Shown here: piece by piece, positions 8,346 through 17,002 of the stretch
Layout of the letters: the number at the start of each line of letters is the position of its first letter
Numbering within the stretch: the first letter of the stretch is position 1
Assembly: GCA_003211755.1 (NCBI GenBank)
Contig: QCRS01000010.1
Coordinates: 1 to 33,847 of the forward strand
Reading direction: 5' to 3'
From: Prochlorococcus sp. AG-463-F15
GTDB taxonomy: Bacteria > Cyanobacteriota > Cyanobacteriia > PCC-6307 > Cyanobiaceae
DNA: 33,847 nt
Made by a program: the position numbers and the translations under genes
The notes under the pieces: generated by a model
Told to the model about the DNA's origin: nothing
What the model saw: the letters and a program-made list of their open reading frames with translations, nothing else
Databases searched by the model: none

Positions 8346-10171
8346 TAGATCAGAATGAAATTATAATTAGAACCATCAAATCTATTTTTACCTTGAAATT
8401 TGTGCTTTCTATCTCTTAAATTAACTGCAAATTTATTCGCTTCTTTTCTGATATCTTTTCGAAGGATCTTCCCACTTTTGCTCTTAGGAATTTTTTGACT
8501 TTCATAAAACCTTCTAACTATAAAAGCTGAACTAGATGCAGTGCAAATATTTTTTCTAAGTTCACTTTTCAAAATAGATTTAGTATAGCCTTTCCTAAGA
8601 GTTAGTCCGATACATAATAAAATATTATCCATATCATCATGCATTGTAAAAGCGACTGCTTCCTGTATATGTTCATCTGTAGAAAGACAAACTGATTCTA
8701 TAAAAGTAGAACTAATATTTTTACCCTGAATTATAATTATGTCATCTGACCTTCCATTCACATATAAATAATTTTCTTGAATACTACCTATATCAGAAAG
8801 GCGATAGTATCCATTATTTGTTATGTATTTTTTAATTGAGCTGTATTCTCCAAAGAAATGATTTGCGCATCCTGGCCAAGGATTTTTTACGAGCAGTTCA
8901 GACTCTTCATATCTATCCTTGCTAGATATTGATAGGTAGTTAGATATGGGTCCGATTGCATCAGAAGGACATGTCTTATCCTCATTGGCTCTATTTGCAC
9001 AAAGAATCCCCCCTGTTTCTGTTTGAAAGTAAGTATTAACAACAGGTTGCTTTTTGTCGCCAAGATATGTTTTCGCATACCATTCTTTGAGGGATGGAGC
9101 TAAAGGTTCTCCCATAGAACCAATCGCTCTTATATGACTTAAATCATTCTCTATTGAACCAATGGATTTCTTTAATCTTATTAATGCTACAGGTAAGTAA
9201 AAACAATTTGCTTTTGTTTCCTTAATCACCATTGAGGATAAATCCACACCAGAAAGTGCACTTGGGTCATCAATTAAAATAGTTTTACCTCCACATAAAA
9301 GCGGTCCAAATAAGGAATATGTGTGACCATTTATCCATCCAGCATCAGAAGCGCAGAACATAGTTTCACCTGAAGAGAAGTTCCAGAAGTATTTAGTTGT
9401 GAAATATGAAAACAATAGATATCCTACTCGCGAGTGAACTATTCCTTTAGGCATTCCTGTTGATCCTGAAGTAAAAAGCGCAAACATTGATGAATTACTA
9501 TCTATTCCCAGAGGATTATCCTTTTTTATATAATCTAAACCTCTTTTATACATAATTAAATGAGATATTGAATCCTTACGATCAATTTTTTTAATTTCAT
9601 TAAAGCCAATTTCCATTAATTTTTGATGCTGGGATATGCTTGGATTTGCAGTAAAAATTATTGCTCTAGGAGACAACATTTCAACTCTTCTTATAATTTC
9701 TTCGGCTTGAATACTTCTAAAACATATTGAAAATATTACTTTTAGGGATGCTGAGGAAAGCATTAAGCCTGCCATTTCAATTCCATGGTCGCCTATAAGA
9801 AGAACTTTGTCATTACTTTGCAATCCTTCATTGTTAAACCAATTAGAAAAGTTTAAGACAATATTATTTAGATCTGAATAACTAAATTTTTCAATAGATT
9901 TACTCTTGGTTTTTACTGAATATATAGCTATTTCATTTGACCAGCCCTTTTCAATATACCTTTTGATGCATAATTCTATTGGGTTTATACTTTCTCCTTT
10001 AAACCATTGTCCAAAAGGAAAATTTAGTGTGGAAATATTATTGATTTTATTTGATTTTGGATTTTTATTTACTTGAGTATTTAAATCCCATACATTCGTA
10101 GGGTATCTCCCAACTAATTCCTTGAATTGTTCTTTCCAAAAATCCTTGGTTGTTGAGTCTATTTGGAACAC
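8345..10171 (-). CDS. AMP-dependent acyl-CoA synthetase/ligase, acetyl-CoA-synthetase-like
   Basis: 608 aa; AMP-binding motifs ALFTSGSTGMPKGIVHS, YFQTETGG, YRLSDIGSI...YVNGRSDDIIIIQGKNIS, C-terminal IPKSKSGKILRKDIRKEA; N-terminal GQWFKGESINPIELCIKRYI is ACS-like. Confidence 0.9.
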   Translation of the reverse strand: MFQIDSTTKDFWKEQFKELVGRYPTNVWDLNTQVNKNPKSNKINNISTLNFPFGQWFKGESINPIELCIKRYIEKGWSNEIAIYSVKTKSKSIEKFSYSDLNNIVLNFSNWFNNEGLQSNDKVLLIGDHGIEMAGLMLSSASLKVIFSICFRSIQAEEIIRRVEMLSPRAIIFTANPSISQHQKLMEIGFNEIKKIDRKDSISHLIMYKRGLDYIKKDNPLGIDSNSSMFALFTSGSTGMPKGIVHSRVGYLLFSYFTTKYFWNFSSGETMFCASDAGWINGHTYSLFGPLLCGGKTILIDDPSALSGVDLSSMVIKETKANCFYLPVALIRLKKSIGSIENDLSHIRAIGSMGEPLAPSLKEWYAKTYLGDKKQPVVNTYFQTETGGILCANRANEDKTCPSDAIGPISNYLSISSKDRYEESELLVKNPWPGCANHFFGEYSSIKKYITNNGYYRLSDIGSIQENYLYVNGRSDDIIIIQGKNISSTFIESVCLSTDEHIQEAVAFTMHDDMDNILLCIGLTLRKGYTKSILKSELRKNICTASSSAFIVRRFYESQKIPKSKSGKILRKDIRKEANKFAVNLRDRKHKFQGKNRFDGSNYNFILI

Positions 10172-10624
10172 TTGTCATATCCAATCGATAGCATTCTAAC
10201 CTGTAAATCTATAACATATTAAATTATTATTTTATCAGGACAATAGGTAGAATCTTTTTTCATTTTTTTAGATTTTCGAAGTCCCATCGTTTCAATCACT
10301 CGAAAATCTCCCAATAGAAAAGAAAAGGTGAAGAAGAACTTTTATGAATTCATACTTTTATTTAACGTCCAATTTAAAATAGTAAGTAGAAAAGATCTAT
10401 TTCAATATTAGATATGGGGTGACTTGTAGCATAGAGATAATTCGTTAGAGGTTTATTTATTGGATTGCATTCTCAAGAAATATGTTTTGAAGTCTTTATA
10501 CCCATCTTTGGTTAGAGAGGCCTTCTAACTCTGGTACTTGCTTTGGATTGAAACTAATTTTCCTAATAATGCAAAATGCAATTCTCCTGTATATCGAAAC
10601 AAGCCAGAGTGCAGGTAATGACTT

Positions 10625-10694
10625 GGTGGTACACAGACGGCATACTGAAAATAGGGCGATGGTACTAGCCGTGTACCACCTATGTACCACCACC
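10625..10694. repeat. Inverted/direct repeat cluster GGTGGTACAC ... GTGTACCACC TA TGTACCACC ACC
   Basis: GGTGGTACAC at 10625-10634 is the exact reverse complement of GTGTACCACC at 10671-10680; a third TGTACCACC at 10683-10691. Confidence 0.85.
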
Positions 10695-10780
10695 ATTTAT
10701 GGCGAAAAGAATTAGAAAAAGAGATCTAATAATTGAGTTCTTGCAACTGATCACAGGGATCGGTAACAAGAAAGGTAAGA

Positions 10781-10851
10781 AGGCGGCACCCAGATTCGAA
10801 CTGGGGATAAAGGATTTGCAATCCTCTGCCTTACCACTTGGCCATGCCGCC
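10781..10851 (-). tRNA. trnC: tRNA-Cys (GCA)
   Basis: Reverse complement GGCGGCA TG GCCAAGTGGTAAGGC A GAGGATTGCAAATCCTT TATC CCCAGTTCGAATCTGGG TGCCGCC T folds as a cloverleaf; anticodon loop TTGCAAA. Confidence 0.97.
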
Positions 10852-10905
10852 AACTCGGAATTTGTACTTCCACTAGCGGATCGTATCAGCCACTCAACTG
10901 AGAAT

Positions 10906-12126
10906 TTGTTATTTCTTTCGAATGGACATGGTGAAGATTTGATAGCTTTTCAAGTTTTGCAAGCTCTACATGAACTTCTTCCAAATCTTAATTTGGAGGT
11001 ATTACCACTGGTTGGTGAAGGCAAAGTATATGCACCTGCAATATCAGAAGGATGGCTTAGAAAAGTTGGTCCTTCCATCACCTTGCCAAGTGGGGGTTTT
11101 AGTAACCAGAGCATATTGGGATTTATCGACGACATCTATGCAGGGCTTTTTAAGCTCACTTCACAGCAATGGCGCTTTGTTCAAAGTTGTGGAGAGAGTA
11201 GAAGAGTAATTGTTGCAGTCGGCGATTTATTACCATTGTTTTTTGCATGGAGTAGTGGAACTCCTTTTGGTTTTATAGGGACACCAAAGAGCGATTACAC
11301 CTGGAGGAGTCGACCTGGCTCTGCTTTCAGCGACTACTACCACTTCTTGAAAGGCACTGAATGGGATCCTTGGGAATATGCATTAATGCGATCTGCTCGT
11401 TGCAAGATGGTTGCAGTCCGTGATCAATTGACGGCACGTGGATTAAGGAAACATGGAGTTGCAGCTCAAGCACCTGGCAATCCAATGATGGATGGTCTCC
11501 AGAGTGTTTCTTTGCCTGATGCTTTAAAAGGTTTTCGTCGATTGCTCTTGCTATGTGGTAGTCGAGGTCCCGAAGCACTGACCAATTTTAAACGTCTCAT
11601 TAAATCCACTCGATTAATTAAAAGTCAAACTCCTCTAGCAATTTTGGTTGCGCTTGGCTCTGAACCTTCTGTGAATCAAATTGAAGGCTTGTTGGCCAGG
11701 TTGGGATATCAGAAATCTTTATTCTTTGATAATGAAATCGGGGCTGAAGCTTGCTGGTTTAATGGTTCTTGCAATGTATTACTTGGGTCAGGGAAATTTA
11801 GTATTTGGGCTTCTTGGGCTGAAGTTGGGTTAGCTACAGCAGGTACAGCTACTGAACAATTGGTTGGACTTGGTATCCCTGCTTTATCCTTGCCAGGTGA
11901 AGGACCTCAGTTCAAGCGAGGGTTTGCTTTTCGTCAAAGCCGACTACTTGGTGGATCAGTGATGCCATACAGCAGTTCAGTTGACTTCGCACAAGGCATT
12001 GAAGAGTTACTAAATAATGAATCACTTCGTCAAAGTATGGGTTTTGTTGGTTCAAAAAGAATGGGAGTTAGTGGAGGCAGTACTTGCCTGGCAACCCTTA
12101 TTTCAAAATTTTTATTAGGCGATTAG
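10906..12126 (+). CDS. Lipid-A-disaccharide-synthase-related protein (TIGR03492-type)
   Basis: NLLFLSNGHGEDLIAFQVLQALHELLPNL...PLVGEGKVY... plus C-terminal GTATEQLVGLGIPALSLPGEGPQFKRGFAFRQSRLLGG. The track start (10699) runs antisense through tRNA-Cys, so the real start is downstream of 10851; TTG 10906 is an estimate. Confidence 0.8.
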   Translation: MLFLSNGHGEDLIAFQVLQALHELLPNLNLEVLPLVGEGKVYAPAISEGWLRKVGPSITLPSGGFSNQSILGFIDDIYAGLFKLTSQQWRFVQSCGESRRVIVAVGDLLPLFFAWSSGTPFGFIGTPKSDYTWRSRPGSAFSDYYHFLKGTEWDPWEYALMRSARCKMVAVRDQLTARGLRKHGVAAQAPGNPMMDGLQSVSLPDALKGFRRLLLLCGSRGPEALTNFKRLIKSTRLIKSQTPLAILVALGSEPSVNQIEGLLARLGYQKSLFFDNEIGAEACWFNGSCNVLLGSGKFSIWASWAEVGLATAGTATEQLVGLGIPALSLPGEGPQFKRGFAFRQSRLLGGSVMPYSSSVDFAQGIEELLNNESLRQSMGFVGSKRMGVSGGSTCLATLISKFLLGD

Positions 12127-12187
12127 ATATTTGATTAACAGGTTTGGCCTATGAAAGGGGATACTGATCTTCTACAGCATTACCGAT

Positions 12188-12457
12188 ATGGCACCGATTG
12201 AGGATCATGCTTATATGAAACTCTGCGCTGACTTGGCAAGTCGTTTGAGCATCAGTCTTTCTTCTGCGAAAAGAAAAGTAGAAGTAGTGGCTGCTCGTGA
12301 TGGATTAAAAGATTTGAATACTCGAAAGCTTATTGCAGAGCGTCTGCTTAAGGAGGCTCAAACAAGCAATAATTCAGTAGAACGTTCTACGTCGGCTCAA
12401 TTAGATAAATTGTTGAAAGCTTTAGCGGAAGAGGAAAACTTTATGGTTGAGGATTGA
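12188..12457 (+). CDS. Conserved hypothetical protein (89 aa)
   Basis: Helical, charged small ORF MAPIEDHAYMKLCADLASRLSISLSSAKRKVEVVAARDGLKD... Confidence 0.65.
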   Translation: MAPIEDHAYMKLCADLASRLSISLSSAKRKVEVVAARDGLKDLNTRKLIAERLLKEAQTSNNSVERSTSAQLDKLLKALAEEENFMVED

Positions 12458-12469
12458 AGTTTTGGAGCT

Positions 12470-13114
12470 TTAGTGCTCAAAAACTTGTGTGTAGCGCAAT
12501 CGATCTAGCTCAGATATTACTGGAATACAACGGAAACAACGTTGGGCTAATTCCCACCGACCTTCCCTTATTAACATGCTTTCAAGCTTTTTCTTTGCTT
12601 CTAATAGATACCGAACGTCGTTTGCTGCATATGCCAATTGTTTGGCACTTAGTTCATCTACTCTCCCCCAATCACTACTCTGTGCGTGTTTATCAAGATC
12701 TACTTCAACAAGTTCAGATATTACTTCCTTTAAACCATGTCTAGGACTATAGGTGCGTCCAATCTTGCTAGCAATTTTTGTACAGAAAATCGGCGCAACT
12801 TCAATGCCAAGACCGGTTGCTAGGGCGGCAACATCAAATCGTGCAAAATGAAAAACCTTTTCAACTGCATGGTTTTCCATGAGGTTTTTTAATTTAGGTG
12901 CCGATTTTTGATTGATCCCAATTCTGATACATGCAACATTGTCTTCCTCATCACAAATTTGAACTAGGCAAAGACGATCCCGGCCATGAATTAGACCCAT
13001 TGCTTCGGTATCGACTGCGATTGTTGAAGACATTGCAAATAGGTTCGCAATTTCTGTATCAAGGTCTTCATCGCAGATAGAAAAACTTGCTGGATTAAGC
13101 GGATAGTCAGGCAT
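12470..13114 (-). CDS. rnd: Ribonuclease D-like 3'-5' exonuclease
   Basis: DEDD motifs: IAVDTEAMGL, VFHFARFDVAALA, KQLAYAANDVRYLL. Confidence 0.92.
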   Translation of the reverse strand: MPDYPLNPASFSICDEDLDTEIANLFAMSSTIAVDTEAMGLIHGRDRLCLVQICDEEDNVACIRIGINQKSAPKLKNLMENHAVEKVFHFARFDVAALATGLGIEVAPIFCTKIASKIGRTYSPRHGLKEVISELVEVDLDKHAQSSDWGRVDELSAKQLAYAANDVRYLLEAKKKLESMLIREGRWELAQRCFRCIPVISELDRLRYTQVFEH

Positions 13115-13289
13115 TAGGCAAAAACCAAGGTTTTAGAACAGATCTATAGCATTCAAAGTAGTTGGTTGGCATACCTTGCAAGATCTGCGTTTAGTCAGGA
13201 TTTTATCGACCTTAGAAATCTTCAGAAAGAATTTTGCTGTCCTTCTAGTACGTAATTTCATGAAGAGGACATTTGAATTAAGTCTTCTT

Positions 13290-13325
13290 TACTGTTCTAA
13301 AGCTTGTAAAAGCTTTAGAACAGTA
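13290..13325. repeat. Perfect inverted repeat, 16-bp arms, 4-nt loop
   Basis: TACTGTTCTAAAGCTT-GTAA-AAGCTTTAGAACAGTA read directly from the sequence; no T-tract on either side. Confidence 0.95.
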
Positions 13326-13351
13326 AGAACTATCCATGCATTGCTTTTCAA

Positions 13352-13909
13352 ATGCAAATGGGTTTCTCCTCTGTACTTTTGCTGACTATTTTGTTGGCAA
13401 TTGGATTGGTTTTCTTTCTTCGTGCTGCGAGTAAAGATCGCACGACAGTAGTAGATGTTTGTTCACCCTTGCCTCCTTTAGAGGTCCTTAATGGGGTGAG
13501 CGTTTGGTTGGAAGGAAGGGGTTGGAAGAGTGATGGAGGCGATGCTGATAGACAAGTGCTGCGTTTTCAGGGGAATGTTGCATCTAGCGGGCTATTGGCA
13601 GTTTTGTTGTCAATGTTTGGTGGCCTTGGCTCTGCTTGTTTGGCCTTGGTAATCCGTCAGTTATATCCATCTCTTGATTGGTGGCCATTTTTGCTGGTAT
13701 TACTTGGGGGACCTGCCGCAGGCTTTATTTACCGAAGAAGAGCAGCTCGAATTGAATCATTCGAATTGCGGTTGATAAGTTCTGCTGACACTGAACAAAG
13801 TACTTTGCGTATTAGGGCTCATCGTGATGAGTTGATTGCTATGGAATTAGAGCTTGCTAAAAGTCTTCAGTTGGCAAGTGATGGTTCACTGCTTTCATCT
13901 CCGATTTAA
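13352..13909 (+). CDS. Cofactor assembly of complex C subunit B-like (CCB2/CCB4 family) membrane protein
   Basis: 185 aa; FLRAASKDRTTVVDV...LEVLNGVSVWLEGRGW...VLRFQG... and two TM helices match the remembered cyanobacterial CCB family pattern. Confidence 0.65.
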   Translation: MQMGFSSVLLLTILLAIGLVFFLRAASKDRTTVVDVCSPLPPLEVLNGVSVWLEGRGWKSDGGDADRQVLRFQGNVASSGLLAVLLSMFGGLGSACLALVIRQLYPSLDWWPFLLVLLGGPAAGFIYRRRAARIESFELRLISSADTEQSTLRIRAHRDELIAMELELAKSLQLASDGSLLSSPI

Positions 13910-13912
13910 GAA

Positions 13913-14692
13913 ATGAATAGAAGAAATTGTCCACATATAAATGTCTTTTTTTTGTTCTTAGGGGCTGTTGGTTTTTTTGGGATTTTTTCCGTTCTTTCGG
14001 CTACAGAGAAGTCATCTTTTAGCTATTTAGACCCTTTGTTAGGTCCCAGAGTGGATCTCAAAAGTGACTGGATTGGAAGGCATAAGGTCCCTGGATCCAT
14101 GCATTTTTTGATCATGGCAGGTCATGCAGACTCTCAAGGGATTTCTGGAGCAGGTACTGCTGGGGAGGCGGTTGCTCTTCAAGGGAAGTCACCAATGGAT
14201 TCCTCTATTAGTGATGAGCTTTATTGGAATTTGCTATTGCGTGATGCGATTGTGCATATAGGGAAAGAAAGAGGTCTACACATCACTGGATATGAGCCTG
14301 GTATTCGCAATGTTGACGATGGGAATCATCCCAGTACTAATTGGTCGGTTGGAGCAAAGCATGTAAAGAAAGGTGGATATGCATTAGAAATACACTTTGA
14401 TTCTTATGGGGAATATGGTTTTGGTTCAGGGTTAATTCCTGCTATTTCTCTGAACTTGAATGCTGTTGATGAGAGCCTTGCAAATAGTTTTGGCCGCTAT
14501 CCAATCTTTTTTCGTGGAGGACTTGGCGCCCCTAAAAGAGGTATAAGGATTCTTGAAATCGGTAAGCTAGAAGGAAAACTAGAGAAAAGCCTTAGGAATA
14601 AACAGTCAAGAAATAAGGTTATTGAAGATGTTTCTAATCGAATAGTGGATGCAATAGTTTTGGGAATTCAAGGAGAAAAAATACCTAATTGA
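13913..14692 (+). CDS. Putative secreted N-acetylmuramoyl-L-alanine-amidase-like protein
   Basis: N-terminal hydrophobic segment; [12 protein letters not shown]...GTAGEAVAL and [18 protein letters not shown] resemble amidase_3-type metal-ligand positions. Confidence 0.5.
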   Translation: MNRRNCPHINVFFLFLGAVGFFGIFSVLSATEKSSFSYLDPLLGPRVDLKSDWIGRHKVPGSMHFLIMAGHADSQGISGAGTAGEAVALQGKSPMDSSISDELYWNLLLRDAIVHIGKERGLHITGYEPGIRNVDDGNHPSTNWSVGAKHVKKGGYALEIHFDSYGEYGFGSGLIPAISLNLNAVDESLANSFGRYPIFFRGGLGAPKRGIRILEIGKLEGKLEKSLRNKQSRNKVIEDVSNRIVDAIVLGIQGEKIPN

Positions 14693-15797
14693 CTGCTTGA
14701 TGAGGAAGACATTTTTCCTCAAGTGTTCCATCATTAAACCAATCTTGTGGTTTAGTGAAAACCTCAGTCAAGAGTGATTCTCTTGAATTGGTTGGCGCTA
14801 CATAGCCATATTCCCATCGTGCCATTGGAGGTAAAGACATCAAAATGGATTCAGTGCGACCATTTGTTTGCAATCCAAAGATTGTGCCTCGATCCCATAC
14901 AAGGTTGAACTCGACATATCTACCACGCCGATAAAGCTGGAATTGACGTTCGCGATCACCGTATTGTTGGTTTTTTCGCTTTTCAATAATTGGTAAGTAA
15001 GCAGGTAAAAAAGCTTGGCCACATGATTGTGCTAATGCAAATAGTTCTTCCCATGTTTTTGGGCAAGACCCCAGCTCATTGGAAATCTTTGCAGCAGGAC
15101 CTTTAGGATTCTGTCCTTTATATAGGGTACCTGAGCCGTCTTGGTAGTCGTAGAAAATTCCACCTATTCCACGAGTTTCCTCTCTATGCCTTAGAAAAAA
15201 GTATTCATCACACCAAGGCTTAAAAACCTTGTGAAGTTCTGGACTTATGGAATCACATGCTTGTTGATGAACTCTATGAAAATGTCTAGCATCTTCTAAA
15301 TAAGGATAGAAAGGAGTTAGATCTGCACCTCCACCAAACCACCACACTGGTCCAGCTTCGAAGTAACGATAATTGAGATGAACTGTTGGGAGATAAGGGT
15401 TCCTGGGGTGCAACACCATTGATGTGCCAGTTGCAAACCAGCGGTGTCCTTTTGCTTCAGGTCGTTGATTAAGGATTGATGGTGGTAATTCGTCACCCTC
15501 AACCTCGGAGAAATTCACACCACCTTGTTCAAATATTCTCCCTTCTTTCATTACCCGTGATCTTCCACCACCTCCTTCAGGTCGTTTCCAAGACTCTTCT
15601 TCAAATTTCCCTTCACCATCAAGATTTTCTAGACCTGAGCAAATCTCATCTTGGAGTCCAGTGACCAGTCTCCTGGCTCGTTCCCGTGAATCTTTTGGAG
15701 GCATTGGGATGTTTATGTGTGTTGGTGATTTAGGAGTTTCTTGATTATCCACATCAGCAGAAGACTTTTTGAAACGCTTGGACAGGAAACTCAACAT
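14685..15797 (-). CDS. hemF: Oxygen-dependent coproporphyrinogen III oxidase
   Basis: [24 protein letters not shown]-type segment, [66 protein letters not shown]. Confidence 0.96.
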   Translation of the reverse strand: MLSFLSKRFKKSSADVDNQETPKSPTHINIPMPPKDSRERARRLVTGLQDEICSGLENLDGEGKFEEESWKRPEGGGGRSRVMKEGRIFEQGGVNFSEVEGDELPPSILNQRPEAKGHRWFATGTSMVLHPRNPYLPTVHLNYRYFEAGPVWWFGGGADLTPFYPYLEDARHFHRVHQQACDSISPELHKVFKPWCDEYFFLRHREETRGIGGIFYDYQDGSGTLYKGQNPKGPAAKISNELGSCPKTWEELFALAQSCGQAFLPAYLPIIEKRKNQQYGDRERQFQLYRRGRYVEFNLVWDRGTIFGLQTNGRTESILMSLPPMARWEYGYVAPTNSRESLLTEVFTKPQDWFNDGTLEEKCLPHQAVN

Positions 15798-15841
15798 TGA
15801 AATTCTTGTAATTAATTCTTTTGGATTGATAGTTAAAAGCT

Positions 15842-15868
15842 AAAAGGCAAGAATTTTTGCCTTTTTTT
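15842..15868 (+). terminator. Terminator-like hairpin between divergent hemF and mrp
   Basis: AAAAGGCAA (15842-15850)...TTGCCTTTT (15857-15865) followed by T's to 15868. Confidence 0.65.
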
Positions 15869-15920
15869 AGAGTAATTCATAAGCTTTCACTCTTAGGATT
15901 GATTTATCAGATGGGAAGGT

Positions 15921-17000
15921 ATGACAACTGCCGAGCAGGCACGGATAGCTCTCAATAGAGTTAAGGATTCAGGAAGTGGTCGTTCAGTCATTGAACTTGG
16001 CTGGCTTGACCAGATCAGAGTCAATCCTCCTAAAGTTATTGTTCGCTTAAACCTACCGGGCTTTGCACAGAGCCAAAGAGAGCGATTAGTCCAGGAAACA
16101 AGAGGTTTTCTGCTTGAGATGGAGGATATCGAGGAAGTCCAGATAGAGGTTGGTAATCCTCCTCCTAGCAATGCACCTATTGGTCAGGCTGGGCATGGGC
16201 AAGCTATAGAACTAAATTCCATTCCAGGTGTTAAAAAAGTAATAGCTGTCAGCAGTGGTAAAGGTGGAGTTGGAAAGAGTACTGTTGCTGTCAATCTGGC
16301 GTGTGCACTGTCTCAACAGGGTTTGAAGGTTGGGTTGCTTGATGCAGATATTTATGGGCCCAATATCCCGACAATGCTTGGAGTGGCTAATCGCACACCA
16401 GAAGTTCTTGGAAGTGGTGCTGACCAACAAATCATTCCTATAGAAAGTTGTGGTGTAGCGATGGTGTCCATGGGATTGTTGATTGAAGAGAACCAGCCTG
16501 TGATTTGGAGGGGGCCAATGCTTAATGGAATTATTCGACAATTTCTCTATCAGACTCTTTGGGGTGAAAGGGACTTTTTGGTTGTGGATCTACCACCAGG
16601 TACTGGCGATGCCCAACTTTCTCTTGCTCAGTCAGTCCCTATGGCAGGTGTATTAATAGTTACTACCCCTCAAAAAGTCTCACTTCAGGATGCTCGACGT
16701 GGCTTGGCAATGTTTAAGCAAATGAATGTCCCTGTAATTGGCATAGTAGAGAACATGTCTTCTTTTGTTCCACCAGATCGGCCAGACAAAAGTTATCCTC
16801 TTTTTGGAATAGGTGGTGGGCAACAATTGGCTGATGAAACTGATGTTCCTTTACTTGTCAAGGTTCCTATTGAGATGCCATTGCAGGAGGGCGGTAATGC
16901 AGGTCAACCCATAGTTGATAATCGTCCGGACTCAATTAGTTCGGAGGCCTTTCAACGCCTTGCCAATAGCGTTTGCGCTTATGTACTTGAAACAACCTAA
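15921..17000 (+). CDS. mrp: Mrp/NBP35-family P-loop ATPase (Fe-S carrier)
   Basis: VIAVSSGKGGVGKSTVAVNLACALSQQGLKVGLLDADIYGPNIPTMLG plus N-terminal DUF59-like domain. Confidence 0.95.
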   Translation: MTTAEQARIALNRVKDSGSGRSVIELGWLDQIRVNPPKVIVRLNLPGFAQSQRERLVQETRGFLLEMEDIEEVQIEVGNPPPSNAPIGQAGHGQAIELNSIPGVKKVIAVSSGKGGVGKSTVAVNLACALSQQGLKVGLLDADIYGPNIPTMLGVANRTPEVLGSGADQQIIPIESCGVAMVSMGLLIEENQPVIWRGPMLNGIIRQFLYQTLWGERDFLVVDLPPGTGDAQLSLAQSVPMAGVLIVTTPQKVSLQDARRGLAMFKQMNVPVIGIVENMSSFVPPDRPDKSYPLFGIGGGQQLADETDVPLLVKVPIEMPLQEGGNAGQPIVDNRPDSISSEAFQRLANSVCAYVLETT

Positions 17001-17002
17001 TC

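Noticed and set aside
10511-10529. GTTAGA-GAGGCCT-TCTAAC hairpin as a terminator or tRNA remnant
   Set aside because: Short stem, no T-tract, and no match to a tRNA arm consensus.
10496-10696. 66-aa minus ORF (MVVVHRWYTAST...)
   Set aside because: Begins inside the TGTACCACC repeats (MVVVHRW is the repeat translated); no coding evidence.
10699-10905. N-terminal extension of the 10699-12126 ORF (MAKRIRKRDLIIEFLQ...)
   Set aside because: It reads antisense through tRNA-Cys (10781-10851); the real lipid-A-disaccharide-synthase-related gene must start downstream. The first ~25 codons are kept only as a possible recombinase remnant.
13176-13385. 69-aa + ORF spanning the palindrome
   Set aside because: Contains the 36-bp inverted repeat and overlaps the start of the better-supported 13352 gene.
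15317-16541. ORFs 15317-15502, 15476-15664, 15893-16171, 16212-16541 opposite hemF/mrp
   Set aside because: Antisense or out-of-frame to strongly recognised proteins, no domain signals.
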